This document shows positions 18,801-26,908 of a stretch of 64,000 bases of DNA, piece after piece. The notes beneath the pieces were generated by a model that saw only the letters and a program-made list of their open reading frames with translations, had not been told where the DNA came from and searched no databases. A program made the translations under genes and the position numbers. Source of the stretch: Actinoplanes teichomyceticus ATCC 31121 (GTDB taxonomy: Bacteria > Actinomycetota > Actinomycetes > Mycobacteriales > Micromonosporaceae); contig NZ_CP023865.1 in NCBI RefSeq assembly GCF_003711105.1, positions 1,338,001-1,402,000 of the forward strand, written 5' to 3'. Each line of letters starts with the position of its first letter. Position 1 is the first letter of the stretch.

Positions 18801-19414
18801 TCGCGGCGGCCGTGCGTACCGAGGCCCCGGCGCAGCCGGCGAGCAGCGGGCGGTCGCGGCGGCGGCGTGGCGGGGAGACCCCGCCGGTCGAGAGCGTGCC
18901 GGCCGAGGTGGCCGAGACCGTCGAAGCGCCCGAGACCGTCGAAGCGCCCGAGACCGTCGAAGCGCCCGAGACCGTCGAAGCGCCCGAGACCGTCGAGGCC
19001 GCGGAGGCCGTGGCGAGCGCGGCGGCGCCGGTGGAGGCTGTGGCGAGCGCGGCGGCGCCGGTGGAGGCCGGACCGGCCGCTGAGGTGGCCGAGGTGCCCG
19101 AGGTGGCGGCTCCGCCGGCCCCGGTGGCCGGGTCCGGGGTGATCCGGTCCGGCATCGTGCGGCCCGCCAAGCCGGTGCTGACCACCTCGGACGACGACGA
19201 GTACGACATCAGCGGGTACGACCTGTCCCGCTACGAGTCCCCGGAGGACGACGCCGGATACCCGGCCGACACCGAGCCGATGCGGCTGGTCGGCGCGGAC
19301 GATCCGGACGCCGCGGACGACGAGGACACCGAGGACGGCGACGAGTCGGTGGGCGCCGGTTCCGGCCGCCGCAGGGCGCGGCGCAACGGGGCGCGGCGGC
19401 GTACCCGACCCTGA
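15884..19414 (+). CDS. rne: Ribonuclease E/G with long disordered arms
   Basis: Endoribonuclease for mRNA decay and rRNA/tRNA processing. ATG 15884 has GGAGA at 15873-15877 and gives 1176 residues. An in-frame start at 15821 would lack a ribosome site. The catalytic part is about residues 525-960. It has an S1 domain (GNVYLGKVQNVLPSMEAAFVDVG), the DNase I-like catalytic segment with VVDVNTGKYTG and VVIDFIDM supplying metal-binding aspartates, and the zinc-link CDHCKGRG. As in other actinobacteria, the catalytic core is in the middle. The N-terminal 510 residues contain histone H1-like KKAAPAKKATRTRRKAAAP repeats and Arg-rich blocks. The C-terminal 210 residues carry VEAPET repeats and acidic patches. 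These arms are probable RNA- and partner-binding scaffolds. Confidence 0.95.
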   Translation: MLDNEPPVNLGEQGGERDGAVTPPADAATGTTPARRTRAPRRKAAAPPAEPDTAAAPAEPAAATADPAAAASEPEPAAAEPVKAAPAKKATRTRRKAAAPAASETPAAETSAPQTSPAEAPQTAAPEVAAADAAAPEATAAAAEAPAAEAEAPAKPVKAAAKKAAAAKKAAPAKKATRTRRKAAAPAGEETTAAETPAEQPETPQPEPVAAEVAGPAEPVEEETAEETAPVAAAEETAPAAAGVPVVGILPLDDDFVEEAPAKPARKRRAALPPAVLFMPPEATEAEPAPVSRRRRPIADPLAPVAAAEPAEAPAEAPVEAEAPAEAPAETVAEIAEEPAAEEVAEGTRRSRRRRRGAAEEPSAEPVAAPAEPALDEFDEGAEDVEEGVEDESEDDEAAGRRRRRRGRRGRGRGKGPSDEGDEAEGEAEENEGDAEASAEEESEDEESEEGEGGVTRRRRRRRRKGSGGDAETGGIEDGVHTVVRVREPRRTDEVQGVSGSTRLEAKRQRRRDGREQRRTRPAILSESEFLARREAVDRVMVVRQKADRTQIAVLEDGILVEHYVARATSGTMVGNVYLGKVQNVLPSMEAAFVDVGRGRNAVLYAGEVNWDATGLEGRARSIEQALRSGDSVLVQVTKDPIGHKGARLTSHIALSGRHLVYVPNGNASGISRKLPDTERKRLRDILKKLVPDGAGVIVRTAAEGASEDELARDVKRLQAQWEDIQAKAAEGNAPRALSEEPDLVIRVVRDLFNEDFRELVVQGEQAYSEVENYLHSVSPDLVERLHRHTGTGDVFAEHRIDEQILKGLDRKVFLPSGGHLVIDRTEAMTVVDVNTGKYTGAGGNLEETVTRNNLEAAEEIVRQLRLRDLGGIVVIDFIDMVLESNRELVLRRLTECLGRDRTKHQVTEITSLGLVQMTRKRIGAGLLEAFSETCDHCKGRGVIIHPEPVPEKRSGGGGGNGGGGAATQVKVVAAAVRTEAPAQPASSGRSRRRRGGETPPVESVPAEVAETVEAPETVEAPETVEAPETVEAPETVEAAEAVASAAAPVEAVASAAAPVEAGPAAEVAEVPEVAAPPAPVAGSGVIRSGIVRPAKPVLTTSDDDEYDISGYDLSRYESPEDDAGYPADTEPMRLVGADDPDAADDEDTEDGDESVGAGSGRRRARRNGARRRTRP
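18914..19070 (+). repeat. 18-bp and 30-bp tandem repeats in the RNase E/G C-terminal arm
   Basis: GAGACCGTCGAAGCGCCC is repeated four times exactly (18914-18985) plus a diverged fifth copy, encoding VEAPET units. A 30-bp unit occurs twice at 19011-19070, differing by one base, encoding VASAAAPVEA. All units keep frame. Confidence 0.9.
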
Positions 19415-19421
19415 GTGAGGG

Positions 19422-19474
19422 AACCCGGCCTCGCGGTTAGCTGTAAGGAAAGTTAACTGCGAGGCCGGGTTTTC
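19422..19474 (+). terminator. Strong hairpin terminator after rne
   Basis: The arms 19422-19439 and 19454-19471 pair over 18 bp (AACCCGGCCTCGC / GCGAGGCCGGGTT) with one G-U pair, followed by TTT. It is the clearest intrinsic terminator in this half of the window. Confidence 0.88.
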
Positions 19475-19517
19475 CGTTACCCTCGTCGGGATCGATCCCC
19501 GCCCCCGAGGAGATCCC

Positions 19518-20048
19518 ATGCGACGTCTGCTCGCGGCCGCTGCCGCGCTGTCCTTCGTCCTGTTCGCCGCCGGCTGCTCCGGTGCCGACCAGGAATCCAC
19601 CACGGCTGCCCCGGCCGCCGGCACGACGGCCACCGCGACCGGTGACGCGGCCGCCACCGGCCCCGCCGCCGGCACCCCGGACCCGGCCAAGGGCGCGGCG
19701 GGCGACGCCGCGCTGGCCGCCGACACCGCCGCCATCTGCGCGCAGGCCGCGCGTACCAGCACGAACTTCGGCACCACTTTCGCCGCCGACCACAAGCTGC
19801 TGACCGGCGCCGCGTCGAAGGGCGCCGAGGCGAAGGCGCAGGCGCAGCAGAAGGCGACCCGGGACGTGGAGAGCTTCTCCTACGCGCTGCTCGACATGTC
19901 GAAGCTGGCCGGCGACCCGGGGCTGAAGAAGGCGCTCGCGGCGATGGGGGCGCAGGTGGCCGCGCTCAAGGGCGATCTCTCCAGGATCGATGACCGGAAG
20001 CTGGCCGCCCTGCGCGCCACGCTCGACCGCGCCTGCGGCAAGAGTTAA
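19518..20048 (+). CDS. Small secreted lipoprotein, unknown function
   Basis: The 176-residue product starts at ATG 19518 with GAGGAG just upstream. The signal peptide MRRLLAAAAALSFVLFAAGC ends in a lipobox-like AAGC, predicting lipid attachment at Cys20. An Ala/Thr-rich linker follows, then a helical domain of about 110 residues (AAICAQAARTSTNFGTTFAADHKLL ... LRATLDRACGK) with two cysteines that may pair. It lies between the rne terminator and the rplU promoter, so it is probably transcribed alone. No family is recognised. Confidence 0.8.
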   Translation: MRRLLAAAAALSFVLFAAGCSGADQESTTAAPAAGTTATATGDAAATGPAAGTPDPAKGAAGDAALAADTAAICAQAARTSTNFGTTFAADHKLLTGAASKGAEAKAQAQQKATRDVESFSYALLDMSKLAGDPGLKKALAAMGAQVAALKGDLSRIDDRKLAALRATLDRACGKS

Positions 20049-20055
20049 CCCCGTT

Positions 20056-20085
20056 TTGGCTCTCGGCGCGCCGATGAAGTAGGCT
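20056..20085 (+). promoter_or_regulatory. Promoter of rplU-rpmA
   Basis: TTGGCT at 20056-20061 and TAGGCT at 20080-20085 are spaced by 18 nt, a good match to the vegetative actinobacterial promoter. The roughly 115-nt leader before rplU contains two small hairpins, GGCGC/GCGCC near 20092-20109 and GCAGC/GCTGC near 20166-20184. A regulatory role for the leader is possible but unproven. Confidence 0.7.
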
Positions 20086-20207
20086 TGCCGACGGCGCTTT
20101 TTCGGCGCCTGTTCCGTGCGTGCGGCTCGAATGATCGCCGCCGGAACCCCTAGCAGTATCCGCCAGCAGCTTCTTTCGGCTGCGTAAGTCTCAGGGAGTC
20201 CGCGTCG

Positions 20208-20522
20208 ATGTACGCGATCGTCAAGACCGGCGGCAAGCAGTACAAGGTTGCCGAGGGCGACGTGATCGAGGTCGAGAAGCTCGCGGGTGCGCCCGGCGAT
20301 GCGCTGACGCTCGCCGCAGTCCTCCTCGTCGACGGTGACAACCTGGTGACCGACGCGGCCAAGCTTGCCAACGTTACGGTGTCCGGCGAGATTGCCGAGC
20401 ACACCAAGGGTCCGAAGATCCGGATCCACAAGTTCAAGAACAAGACCGGCTACCACAAGCGCCAGGGGCACCGTCAGCCGCTGACCCGCGTCAAGGTGAC
20501 CGGCATCTCCAGCGGGAAGTAG
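20208..20522 (+). CDS. rplU: 50S ribosomal protein L21
   Basis: The 104-residue product begins [25 protein letters not shown], the L21 signature, and ends in the basic [21 protein letters not shown] tail that contacts 23S rRNA. AGGGAG lies 9 nt before ATG 20208. It is first in the rplU-rpmA pair, 8 nt ahead of rpmA. Confidence 0.99.
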   Translation: MYAIVKTGGKQYKVAEGDVIEVEKLAGAPGDALTLAAVLLVDGDNLVTDAAKLANVTVSGEIAEHTKGPKIRIHKFKNKTGYHKRQGHRQPLTRVKVTGISSGK

Positions 20523-20530
20523 GCGCAGCC

Positions 20531-20788
20531 ATGGCTCACAAAAAGGGTGCATCCAGCTCGCGTAACGGCCGTGACTCCGCCGCCCAGCGGCTCGGTGTCA
20601 AGCGGTTCGGCGGCCAGCTGGTCAACGCCGGCGAGATCCTGATCCGTCAGCGGGGCACGAAGTTCCACCCGGGCGACCTGGTCGGCCGTGGTGGCGACGA
20701 CACGCTGTTCGCGCTGTCCGCGGGCAACGTGCTCTTCGGCACCAAGCGCGGCCGCAAGACCGTCAGCATCGTGCCGGTCGCGGAGTAG
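20531..20788 (+). CDS. rpmA: 50S ribosomal protein L27
   Basis: The 85-residue product starts [28 protein letters not shown], the conserved L27 N-terminus whose tail reaches the peptidyl transferase centre. There is no cleavable N-terminal extension of the Firmicutes type. It is co-transcribed with rplU and followed by a hairpin before obgE. Confidence 0.99.
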   Translation: MAHKKGASSSRNGRDSAAQRLGVKRFGGQLVNAGEILIRQRGTKFHPGDLVGRGGDDTLFALSAGNVLFGTKRGRKTVSIVPVAE

Positions 20789-20798
20789 ATTTCTTCTC

Positions 20799-20841
20799 AG
20801 CGGGCCGTGGACCCTCGGGTCCGCGGCCCGCTGTTGTTTTT
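20799..20841 (+). terminator. Intrinsic terminator between rpmA and obgE
   Basis: A 15-bp stem, AGCGGGCCGTGGACC (20799-20813) with GGTCCGCGGCCCGCT (20818-20832) and one G-U pair, a CTCG loop, then GTTGTTTTT. It sits only 31 nt before the obgE start, so obgE expression probably depends on readthrough or its own promoter. Confidence 0.85.
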
Positions 20842-20871
20842 CCCCGAAGCCGGTAAGAGGAGAGCTCTGAA

Positions 20872-22380
20872 GTGACCACGTTCGTCGACCGGGTCGTGCT
20901 GCACCTGCAGGCGGGTGACGGCGGGCACGGCTGTGTCTCCGTGCATCGGGAGAAGTTCAAGCCGCTGGGCGGGCCGGACGGCGGCGACGGCGGCCACGGC
21001 GGCAGCATCAGGCTGGTCGTCGACCCGCAGCAGCACACCCTGCTGGACTTCCACTTCCACCCGCACGTCAAGGCGAGCAACGGCGGCGGTGGCGCCGGCT
21101 CGAACCGCGACGGCGCGAACGGCAAGGACCTGGTCCTGAAGGTGCCGGACGGCACCGTGGTGCAGACCCCGGACGGCGAGGTGCTGGCCGACCTGGTCGG
21201 CGCCGGCACCGAGTTCGAGGTGGCCCGGGGTGGCCGGGGCGGCCGGGGCAACCGGTCGCTGGCCAACACCCGCCGGAAGGTGCCGGGCTTCGCCGAGCTG
21301 GGCGAGCCGGGGGACCGGATGGACGTGGTGCTCGAGCTCAAGAGCGTCGCGGACGTGGGCCTGGTCGGCTTCCCCTCGGCCGGCAAGTCGTCGCTGATCT
21401 CGGTGCTCTCCGCGGCCAAGCCGAAGATCGCCGACTACCCGTTCACCACCCTGGTGCCGAACCTCGGCGTGGTGCAGGCCGGCGAGGAGACGTTCACCAT
21501 CGCCGACGTTCCCGGCCTGATCCCCGGCGCGGCCACCGGCAAGGGGCTGGGCATGCAGTTCCTGCGGCACATCGAGCGCACCTCGGTGCTGGTGCACGTG
21601 CTGGACGCCGCGGCGCCGGAGATCGAGCGGGACCCGCTGGCCGACCTGGACGCGATCGAGGCCGAGCTGGCCGCGTACGGCGGTCTGGAGGACCGGCCCC
21701 GCCTGGTCGCCCTCAACAAGATCGACATCCCGGACGGGCGGGACCTGGCCGAGATGGTCCGGCCCGACCTGGAGGCCCGCGGCTACCGGGTGTTCGAGGT
21801 GAGCGCGGTGACCCGGGAGGGTCTCAAGGAGTTCACCTACGCGCTGGCCCGGATGGTCGCCGAGCACCGCGCCGCCCGGCCGGTGCTGGAGCCGACCCGG
21901 ATCGTGCTGCGCCCGCGTGCGGTCGACGACAGCGGCTTCACCGTCGAGCAGGACGAGGACGGCGTGTACGTGGTCCGCGGCAGCCGGGTCGAGCGCTGGA
22001 TCCGGCAGACGAACTTCGACAACGACGAGGCCGTCGGTTACCTCGCCGACCGGCTGGAGCGGCTCGGCGTCGAGGAGAAACTCGCCAAGCTGGGCGCCCA
22101 GCCCGGCGACCCGGTCCGGATCGGCGAGCGTGAGTTCGACTGGCAGCCGAACGCCGGTGAGTTCGTCTCCGGGCCGCGCGGCACCGACGCCCGCCTGGAG
22201 GAGAGCAGCGGCCGGGCGTCCGCCGCGCAGCGGCTCGCCGCCCGCAAGGCGCGCCGGATCCGCTCCGAGGACGAGGTGCTGCACATGGACGCCGAGGGCA
22301 CCGTCTCCAGCGTCGCCAACTCGCAGGTGCCGGTGCTGGTCACCGACGAGAGCGACGACGAGGACTACACCGGCGAATAG
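20872..22380 (+). CDS. obgE: Obg family GTPase
   Basis: Ribosome-associated GTPase acting in late 50S assembly and growth control. GTG 20872 follows GAGGAGAG. The 502-residue protein has the Gly-rich Obg domain (about 1-158, GGxGG repeats), the G domain with GFPSAGKSS (G1), DVPG (G3), NKID (G4) and SAVT (G5), and a C-terminal OCT domain typical of actinobacteria and Firmicutes (about 340-430), followed by an acidic tail. The position downstream of rplU-rpmA is conserved in bacteria. The usual next genes proB-proA are absent. Confidence 0.98.
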   Translation: MTTFVDRVVLHLQAGDGGHGCVSVHREKFKPLGGPDGGDGGHGGSIRLVVDPQQHTLLDFHFHPHVKASNGGGGAGSNRDGANGKDLVLKVPDGTVVQTPDGEVLADLVGAGTEFEVARGGRGGRGNRSLANTRRKVPGFAELGEPGDRMDVVLELKSVADVGLVGFPSAGKSSLISVLSAAKPKIADYPFTTLVPNLGVVQAGEETFTIADVPGLIPGAATGKGLGMQFLRHIERTSVLVHVLDAAAPEIERDPLADLDAIEAELAAYGGLEDRPRLVALNKIDIPDGRDLAEMVRPDLEARGYRVFEVSAVTREGLKEFTYALARMVAEHRAARPVLEPTRIVLRPRAVDDSGFTVEQDEDGVYVVRGSRVERWIRQTNFDNDEAVGYLADRLERLGVEEKLAKLGAQPGDPVRIGEREFDWQPNAGEFVSGPRGTDARLEESSGRASAAQRLAARKARRIRSEDEVLHMDAEGTVSSVANSQVPVLVTDESDDEDYTGE

Positions 22381-22424
22381 GGCATAGGCCAGTTCGTCGC
22401 AACCCGCAGGAAAGGGACGTCACC

Positions 22425-22430
22425 TACAGT
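22425..22430 (+). promoter_or_regulatory. -10 element for a leaderless GNAT gene
   Basis: TACAGT ends 7 nt before GTG 22438, placing the transcription start at or next to the start codon. No -35 match or Shine-Dalgarno is evident. Confidence 0.5.
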
Positions 22431-22437
22431 CACCGCC

Positions 22438-22887
22438 GTGCTGATCGAATCCCGTCCCGCCCTGGACCCCGAGCTCGCCGCTCTCGTCACCGCTCAGCAG
22501 CAGGAGCTGGCCGCGGTCGGGGTCCGGCCGGGACGGGTCTTCGAGCCGCACGACGAGGCGGCGTACCTGATCGGTGTGGTGGACAGCCGGGCGGTCGCCT
22601 GCGCGGCCTGGCAGGCCCTGGACGCGGGCGTGGCAGAGCTGCTGCGGATGTACGTCCGCCCGGCGTACCGGGGCCGCGGCCTGGCCCGGCAGATGATCGT
22701 GGCGGTCGAGGAGGAGGCGCTCGCCGCGGGCCGCCCGGTGATCCGGCTGGAGACCGGGGTGCACCTGCCCGCGGCGATCGCCCTCTACCGGGCCTCGGGT
22801 TACCGGCGGATTCCCGCCTTCGGCGGCTGCACCGGTGGGCCGGGCAGCGTCTGCTTCGAGAAGCGGCTCCCGGCGCTAGTCCAGTAG
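22438..22887 (+). CDS. GNAT family N-acetyltransferase
   Basis: The 149-residue GCN5-type acetyltransferase carries the acetyl-CoA pyrophosphate loop in VRPAYRGRGLARQM (motif A, R/QxxGxG/A) and the downstream LYRASGYRRI element. The substrate is unknown. GTG 22438 is used; there is no Shine-Dalgarno, but a TACAGT -10 box 7 nt upstream suggests a leaderless transcript. The 3' end overlaps the convergent trpS stop by 12 nt. Confidence 0.85.
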   Translation: MLIESRPALDPELAALVTAQQQELAAVGVRPGRVFEPHDEAAYLIGVVDSRAVACAAWQALDAGVAELLRMYVRPAYRGRGLARQMIVAVEEEALAAGRPVIRLETGVHLPAAIALYRASGYRRIPAFGGCTGGPGSVCFEKRLPALVQ

Positions 22888-23871
22888 CCCGATGGCGGCG
22901 CGGGCCCGGCGTACCGTCTCGGCGGCGATCGGGCGTACCCGCTCCGCTCCCGCCGCGAGGACCCGGCGCACGTGCCCGGGATCGGCGGCAAGCTCCGCGT
23001 GCCGGGCCCGGATGGGCGCGAGCAGCGCCTCCACCGCGTCGGCCACCTCCCGTTTCAGCGCGGCGTAGGACGTCGGGTCGGCCGGCGGCCGGCCGGTGCA
23101 CGCGGCCAGGATGTCGATCAGGTTGGTGATGCCGGGCTGGTCGACCCGGTCGCGGCGCACCAGCCCGACCGTGTCGGTGGCGGCCCGCGCGACGGTCCGC
23201 CGGATCACCTCGGGCGGGTCGAGCAGGGCGATGCGCCCGGCGCCGGAGCCGCTGCTCTTACCCATCTTGGTGGCCGGGTCGGCGAGGTCCATGATGCGGG
23301 CGGCGGAGTCCGGGCGGACCCCCTCGGGCACCACGAAGGTCCGGCCGTACCGGGTGTTGAACCGGGTGGCCAGGGAGCGGGTCAGCTCCAGGTGCTGGTC
23401 CTGGTCCGCGCCGACCGGCACCTGGGTGACGTCGTAGAGCAGGATGTCCGCGGCCATCAGCACCGGGTAGGTGAGCAGGCTGAGCCGTACCGGCCCGCCG
23501 GCCGCCGACTTCTCCTTGAACTGGATCATCCGGGCCGCCTCGCCGTAGCCGGCCACGCACTCCAGCAGGTAGTGCAGCTCGGTGTGCTCGCGGACCTGGG
23601 ACTGCAGCACGATCGGGGTGCGTTCCGGGTCCACCCCGGCGGCCAGCATGACCGTCGCCTGTTCCAGCGCGCACGTGCGTACCTCGGCGGGGTCGTGCTC
23701 GACGGTCATCGCGTGCAGATCGGCGATCAGCGCGATGGACTCCGCGGCGTCCTGCGCCGTGACCAGCGGGCGCAGGGCGCCCAGCAGGTTGCCCAGATGC
23801 AGGTGGCCGGTCGGCTGGAAGCCGCTGAGGCGGCGGGTCCGGGCCGGCGCGGTGGTGACGGTGGTGGTCAT
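22876..23871 (-). CDS. trpS: Tryptophanyl-tRNA synthetase
   Basis: Charges tRNA-Trp. The 331-residue class I enzyme has SGFQPTGHLHLGN (HIGH equivalent) near residue 17 and KMGKSSGSG (KMSKS equivalent) near residue 197. ATG 23871 has GGAG 5-6 nt upstream. The length fits bacterial TrpRS. I looked for a Trp-rich leader peptide or T-box in the 250 nt upstream and saw neither. It converges with the GNAT gene and is divergent from pepN. Confidence 0.97.
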   Translation of the reverse strand: MTTTVTTAPARTRRLSGFQPTGHLHLGNLLGALRPLVTAQDAAESIALIADLHAMTVEHDPAEVRTCALEQATVMLAAGVDPERTPIVLQSQVREHTELHYLLECVAGYGEAARMIQFKEKSAAGGPVRLSLLTYPVLMAADILLYDVTQVPVGADQDQHLELTRSLATRFNTRYGRTFVVPEGVRPDSAARIMDLADPATKMGKSSGSGAGRIALLDPPEVIRRTVARAATDTVGLVRRDRVDQPGITNLIDILAACTGRPPADPTSYAALKREVADAVEALLAPIRARHAELAADPGHVRRVLAAGAERVRPIAAETVRRARAAIGLLD

Positions 23872-24135
23872 GACATCTCCGATCTCAGGGGTACGAAGGT
23901 CCGCCCGATCCCGGAGAGTCCGAGGTGATGCACCGCACGACCGCCCGGGAGGGGCGGCCGCGGAAATTGAAGACGCGCGTCGGGGTGGGCCGCCCGATCA
24001 GGGCAGCCACCAGCAGTGTCGAGACGCGCGCACGAAGGCAGGCTAGCAGGGCCGGCCGGGGTGGCGGCAAGAGCGCACGCATGATCACCGACAGGGCGGC
24101 GCGGCGCCGGACCGGTTACCGGCATGATGGTCGTC

Positions 24136-26628
24136 ATGCCGACCCTGACCCGTGCCGAGGCCGCCGAGCGCGCGTCCCTCATCGACGTCGATAACTACCA
24201 CGTCGACCTGGACCTGACCGGTGACAGTGACACCTTCCGGTCCCGCACCGTGGTGCGGTTCCGCGCCCGGCCCGGCGCCGCCACCTTCCTCGAGTTCGAG
24301 CCGGTGGAGGTCGGATCGATCACGCTGAACGGGCAGCCGGTGCCGCCCTCGGCGGCCGGCGGCGCACGGCTCGCGCTGACCGGCCTGGCCGCGGAGAACG
24401 AGCTGGTCGTCGACGCGGTCATGCGGTATTCGAACAACGGCGAGGGCCTGCACCGCTACACCGACCCCGCCGACGGCTCGGTCTACCTCTACCAGCACCT
24501 GTTCATCAACAACGGCGGCCGGGTGCTGCCCTGCTTCGACCAGCCCGACCTGAAGGCGTCGTTCCGGGTCAGCGTGACCGCGCCGGCCGACTGGACGGTG
24601 GCCACCAACGGCCGCCTGGTCTCCGCGGACGGCGGCCGCTGGGAGTTCGCGCCCACCGAGCGGATCTCCACCTACCTCGCCACCCTGATCGCCGGCCCCT
24701 GGCACGTGCGCACGGCCGAGCACGACGGCATCCCGCTGGCGCTGTACGCCCGGGCCGCGCTCGCCGAGCAGCTGGACGCGCAGGCCGCGGAGATCTTCGA
24801 GGTGACCGCGCAGTGCCTGGACCGGTTCCACGAGATGTTCGAGATCCGTTTCCCGTTCGGGCACTACCAGCAGGCGTTCGCGCCGGAGTTCAACTTCGGC
24901 GCGATGGAGTACCCGGGGCTGGTGGTGTTCCGCGACGAGTACATTCCGCGCTCCGCGATGACCGAGACCGAGCGTGAGCAGCGGGCCAGCGTGATCGCGC
25001 ACGAGATGGCCCACCAGTGGTTCGGCGACCTGGTCACCATGGCCTGGTGGGACGACCTGTGGCTGAACGAGTCGTTCGCGGAGTACCTGGGCTCCCGGGT
25101 GGCCGCCGAGGCGACCCGGTTCACCGGCACCTGGACCACGTTCGCGATGCACCGCAAGGCCTGGGGGCTGCGCGCCGACCAGCGGCCGTCCACCCACCCG
25201 GTCGCGCCGTCCGAGGTCGGCGACACCGACGAGGCGCTGCTCAACTTCGACGGCATCTCGTACGCCAAGGGCGCCGCCGTGCTCAAGCAGCTGATCGCCT
25301 GGCTCGGCGACGAGGCCTTCCTGGCCGGTCTGAACGCGCACTTCGAGGCGCACGCGTTCGGCAACGCGACGCTGGCCGATCTGCTCGGCGCGCTGTCCAA
25401 GGCGAGCGGGCGCGACCTGTCCGGCTGGGCCGAGGTGTGGCTGCGCCGGGCGCAGGTGAACACGCTGCGACTGGAGGCGCGGGTCGACGGGGACACGTAC
25501 CGGGAGGTGGCGGTGGTGCAGTCCGCGCCGGACGGGTTCGCGACGCTGCGCCCGCACCGGATCGGCATCGGCCTCTACGACCACGCGGACGGCGCGGTGG
25601 TCCGGCGCGAGCTGATCGAGGCGGAGCTCGACGCCACCGGGCGTACCGTGCTGCCCGCGCTGGCCGGGGTGCGCGCCGCCGACCTGCTGCTGCTCAACGA
25701 CGGCGACCTGGCGTACGCGAAGATCCGCTTCGACGAGGAGTCGGCCGCCGCCGTCCCGCGGCTGCTGCCGCTGCTCGACGACTCGCTGGCCCGCGCGGTG
25801 ATCTGGGCCGCGACCCTGGACGCCGTGGTGGACGGCGAGCGCCCGGTGGCCGAGCTGGTCACCCTGGTGCTGGCCGCGCTGCCGGTGGAGACCGAGACGG
25901 TGATCGTCGAGGACGTGCTGCGAGCCGCCCGCGGCCTCGTCGACCGGTATGCCACCGCACAGACCCGCCCGGCCGCGTGCGAGCTGCTCGCCCAGGCCGC
26001 CGACCGGCTGCTCGCCGCCTCCCCGGCCGGCAGTTCCCGGCAGCTCGCCGCGGCGCGCGGACTGATCGGCGCGACCGTCGACACCGCCCGGCTGCACGGC
26101 TGGCTGGCCGGTGACGCGGTGCCGGACGGGCTGGCCGTCGACGCCGACCTGCGCTGGCTGATCCGGTACCGGCTGTCCGTGCTGGGCGCGGCCGGACCGG
26201 ACGCGATCGAGGCGGAGCTGGCCGCCGACCGCAGCGCCACCGGCGAGCAGTGGGCGGCCCGGTGCCGGGCCGCGCTGTCCGACCCGGCGGCCAAGGAGGC
26301 GGCGTGGAGCGCGATCATCGGGGACGCGTCGCTGTCCAACCGGCTGGCCGAGCTCACCGCCGCGGGGTTCTGGCAGGCGGAGCAGCGGGAGCTGCTGGAG
26401 CCGTACGTGCAGCGGTACTTCGCGGACATGCCGGAGATGATGCGGATCCGCTCCGGGATGAGCGCGGAGAAGACCGCGGCGGCGGCGTACCCCGCGGTGA
26501 TGGTCGCGCCGCGTACCCGGGAGCTGGCCGCCGGCCTGCTGGACCGGCCGGGGCTGAACCCGATCCTGCGCCGGGTGGTGCAGGACCACGACGACGACAT
26601 GCGGCGGGCGCTGCAGAGCCGCGGCTGA
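24136..26628 (+). CDS. pepN: Aminopeptidase N (M1 metallopeptidase)
   Basis: Removes N-terminal residues from peptides. The 830-residue product has the exopeptidase motif GAMEYPG and the zinc site HEMAHQWFGDLVT with the downstream glutamate in WLNESFAEYLG. The ERAP1-like C-terminal helical domain is complete. ATGs at 24124 and 24127 are also possible. I chose 24136 because CATGAT, a -10-like hexamer, ends 7 nt before it and no Shine-Dalgarno exists, which fits a leaderless mRNA. There is no signal peptide, so it is cytoplasmic. It is divergent from trpS. Confidence 0.95.
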   Translation: MPTLTRAEAAERASLIDVDNYHVDLDLTGDSDTFRSRTVVRFRARPGAATFLEFEPVEVGSITLNGQPVPPSAAGGARLALTGLAAENELVVDAVMRYSNNGEGLHRYTDPADGSVYLYQHLFINNGGRVLPCFDQPDLKASFRVSVTAPADWTVATNGRLVSADGGRWEFAPTERISTYLATLIAGPWHVRTAEHDGIPLALYARAALAEQLDAQAAEIFEVTAQCLDRFHEMFEIRFPFGHYQQAFAPEFNFGAMEYPGLVVFRDEYIPRSAMTETEREQRASVIAHEMAHQWFGDLVTMAWWDDLWLNESFAEYLGSRVAAEATRFTGTWTTFAMHRKAWGLRADQRPSTHPVAPSEVGDTDEALLNFDGISYAKGAAVLKQLIAWLGDEAFLAGLNAHFEAHAFGNATLADLLGALSKASGRDLSGWAEVWLRRAQVNTLRLEARVDGDTYREVAVVQSAPDGFATLRPHRIGIGLYDHADGAVVRRELIEAELDATGRTVLPALAGVRAADLLLLNDGDLAYAKIRFDEESAAAVPRLLPLLDDSLARAVIWAATLDAVVDGERPVAELVTLVLAALPVETETVIVEDVLRAARGLVDRYATAQTRPAACELLAQAADRLLAASPAGSSRQLAAARGLIGATVDTARLHGWLAGDAVPDGLAVDADLRWLIRYRLSVLGAAGPDAIEAELAADRSATGEQWAARCRAALSDPAAKEAAWSAIIGDASLSNRLAELTAAGFWQAEQRELLEPYVQRYFADMPEMMRIRSGMSAEKTAAAAYPAVMVAPRTRELAAGLLDRPGLNPILRRVVQDHDDDMRRALQSRG

Positions 26629-26655
26629 CCGGGACAGCGGCGGCGCCGGCGCGGG

Positions 26656-26830
26656 GCTGTGGTGATCGGGAGAAATCCGGGTCCGCGCGGTCCCGGCCGG
26701 GCCGTGGGTGATCGGTAGGACCTCGGGCCGGTGTGGTCCCGGCCGGGCCGTGGGTGATCGGTAGGACCTCGGGCCGGTGTGGTCCCGGCCGGGCCGTGGG
26801 TGATCGGTAGGGCCCCGGGCCGGGCGGGGT
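26656..26830. repeat. 46-bp tandem repeats in the pepN/sensor-kinase gap
   Basis: Two exact 46-bp copies at 26701-26746 and 26747-26792 start GCCGTGGGTGATCGGTAGG. A diverged 45-bp copy lies before them (26656-26700) and a partial diverged copy after (26793-26830). No gene is present in 26629-26908; the repeat fills most of the 280-nt gap. Confidence 0.9.
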
Positions 26831-26877
26831 CGGCGCGGGTCCGCGCGTGACCGAAATTCCGGTTTTATAGGCGTGAA

Positions 26878-26900
26878 CCCCGTAACCTGGTGCTACGGGG
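26878..26900. promoter_or_regulatory. Inverted repeat upstream of the sensor kinase
   Basis: CCCCGTA and TACGGGG form perfect 7-nt arms 9 nt apart, immediately before the preferred start codon of the kinase. It could be an operator or an mRNA hairpin. An AT-rich TTTATAG lies just upstream. Confidence 0.45.
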
Positions 26901-26908
26901 GTGAATGC

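Noticed and set aside
23872..24123. Trp leader peptide or T-box upstream of trpS
   Set aside because: No Trp-codon cluster and no T-box sequence; only a short CCGCCC/GGGCGG hairpin at 23941-23957.
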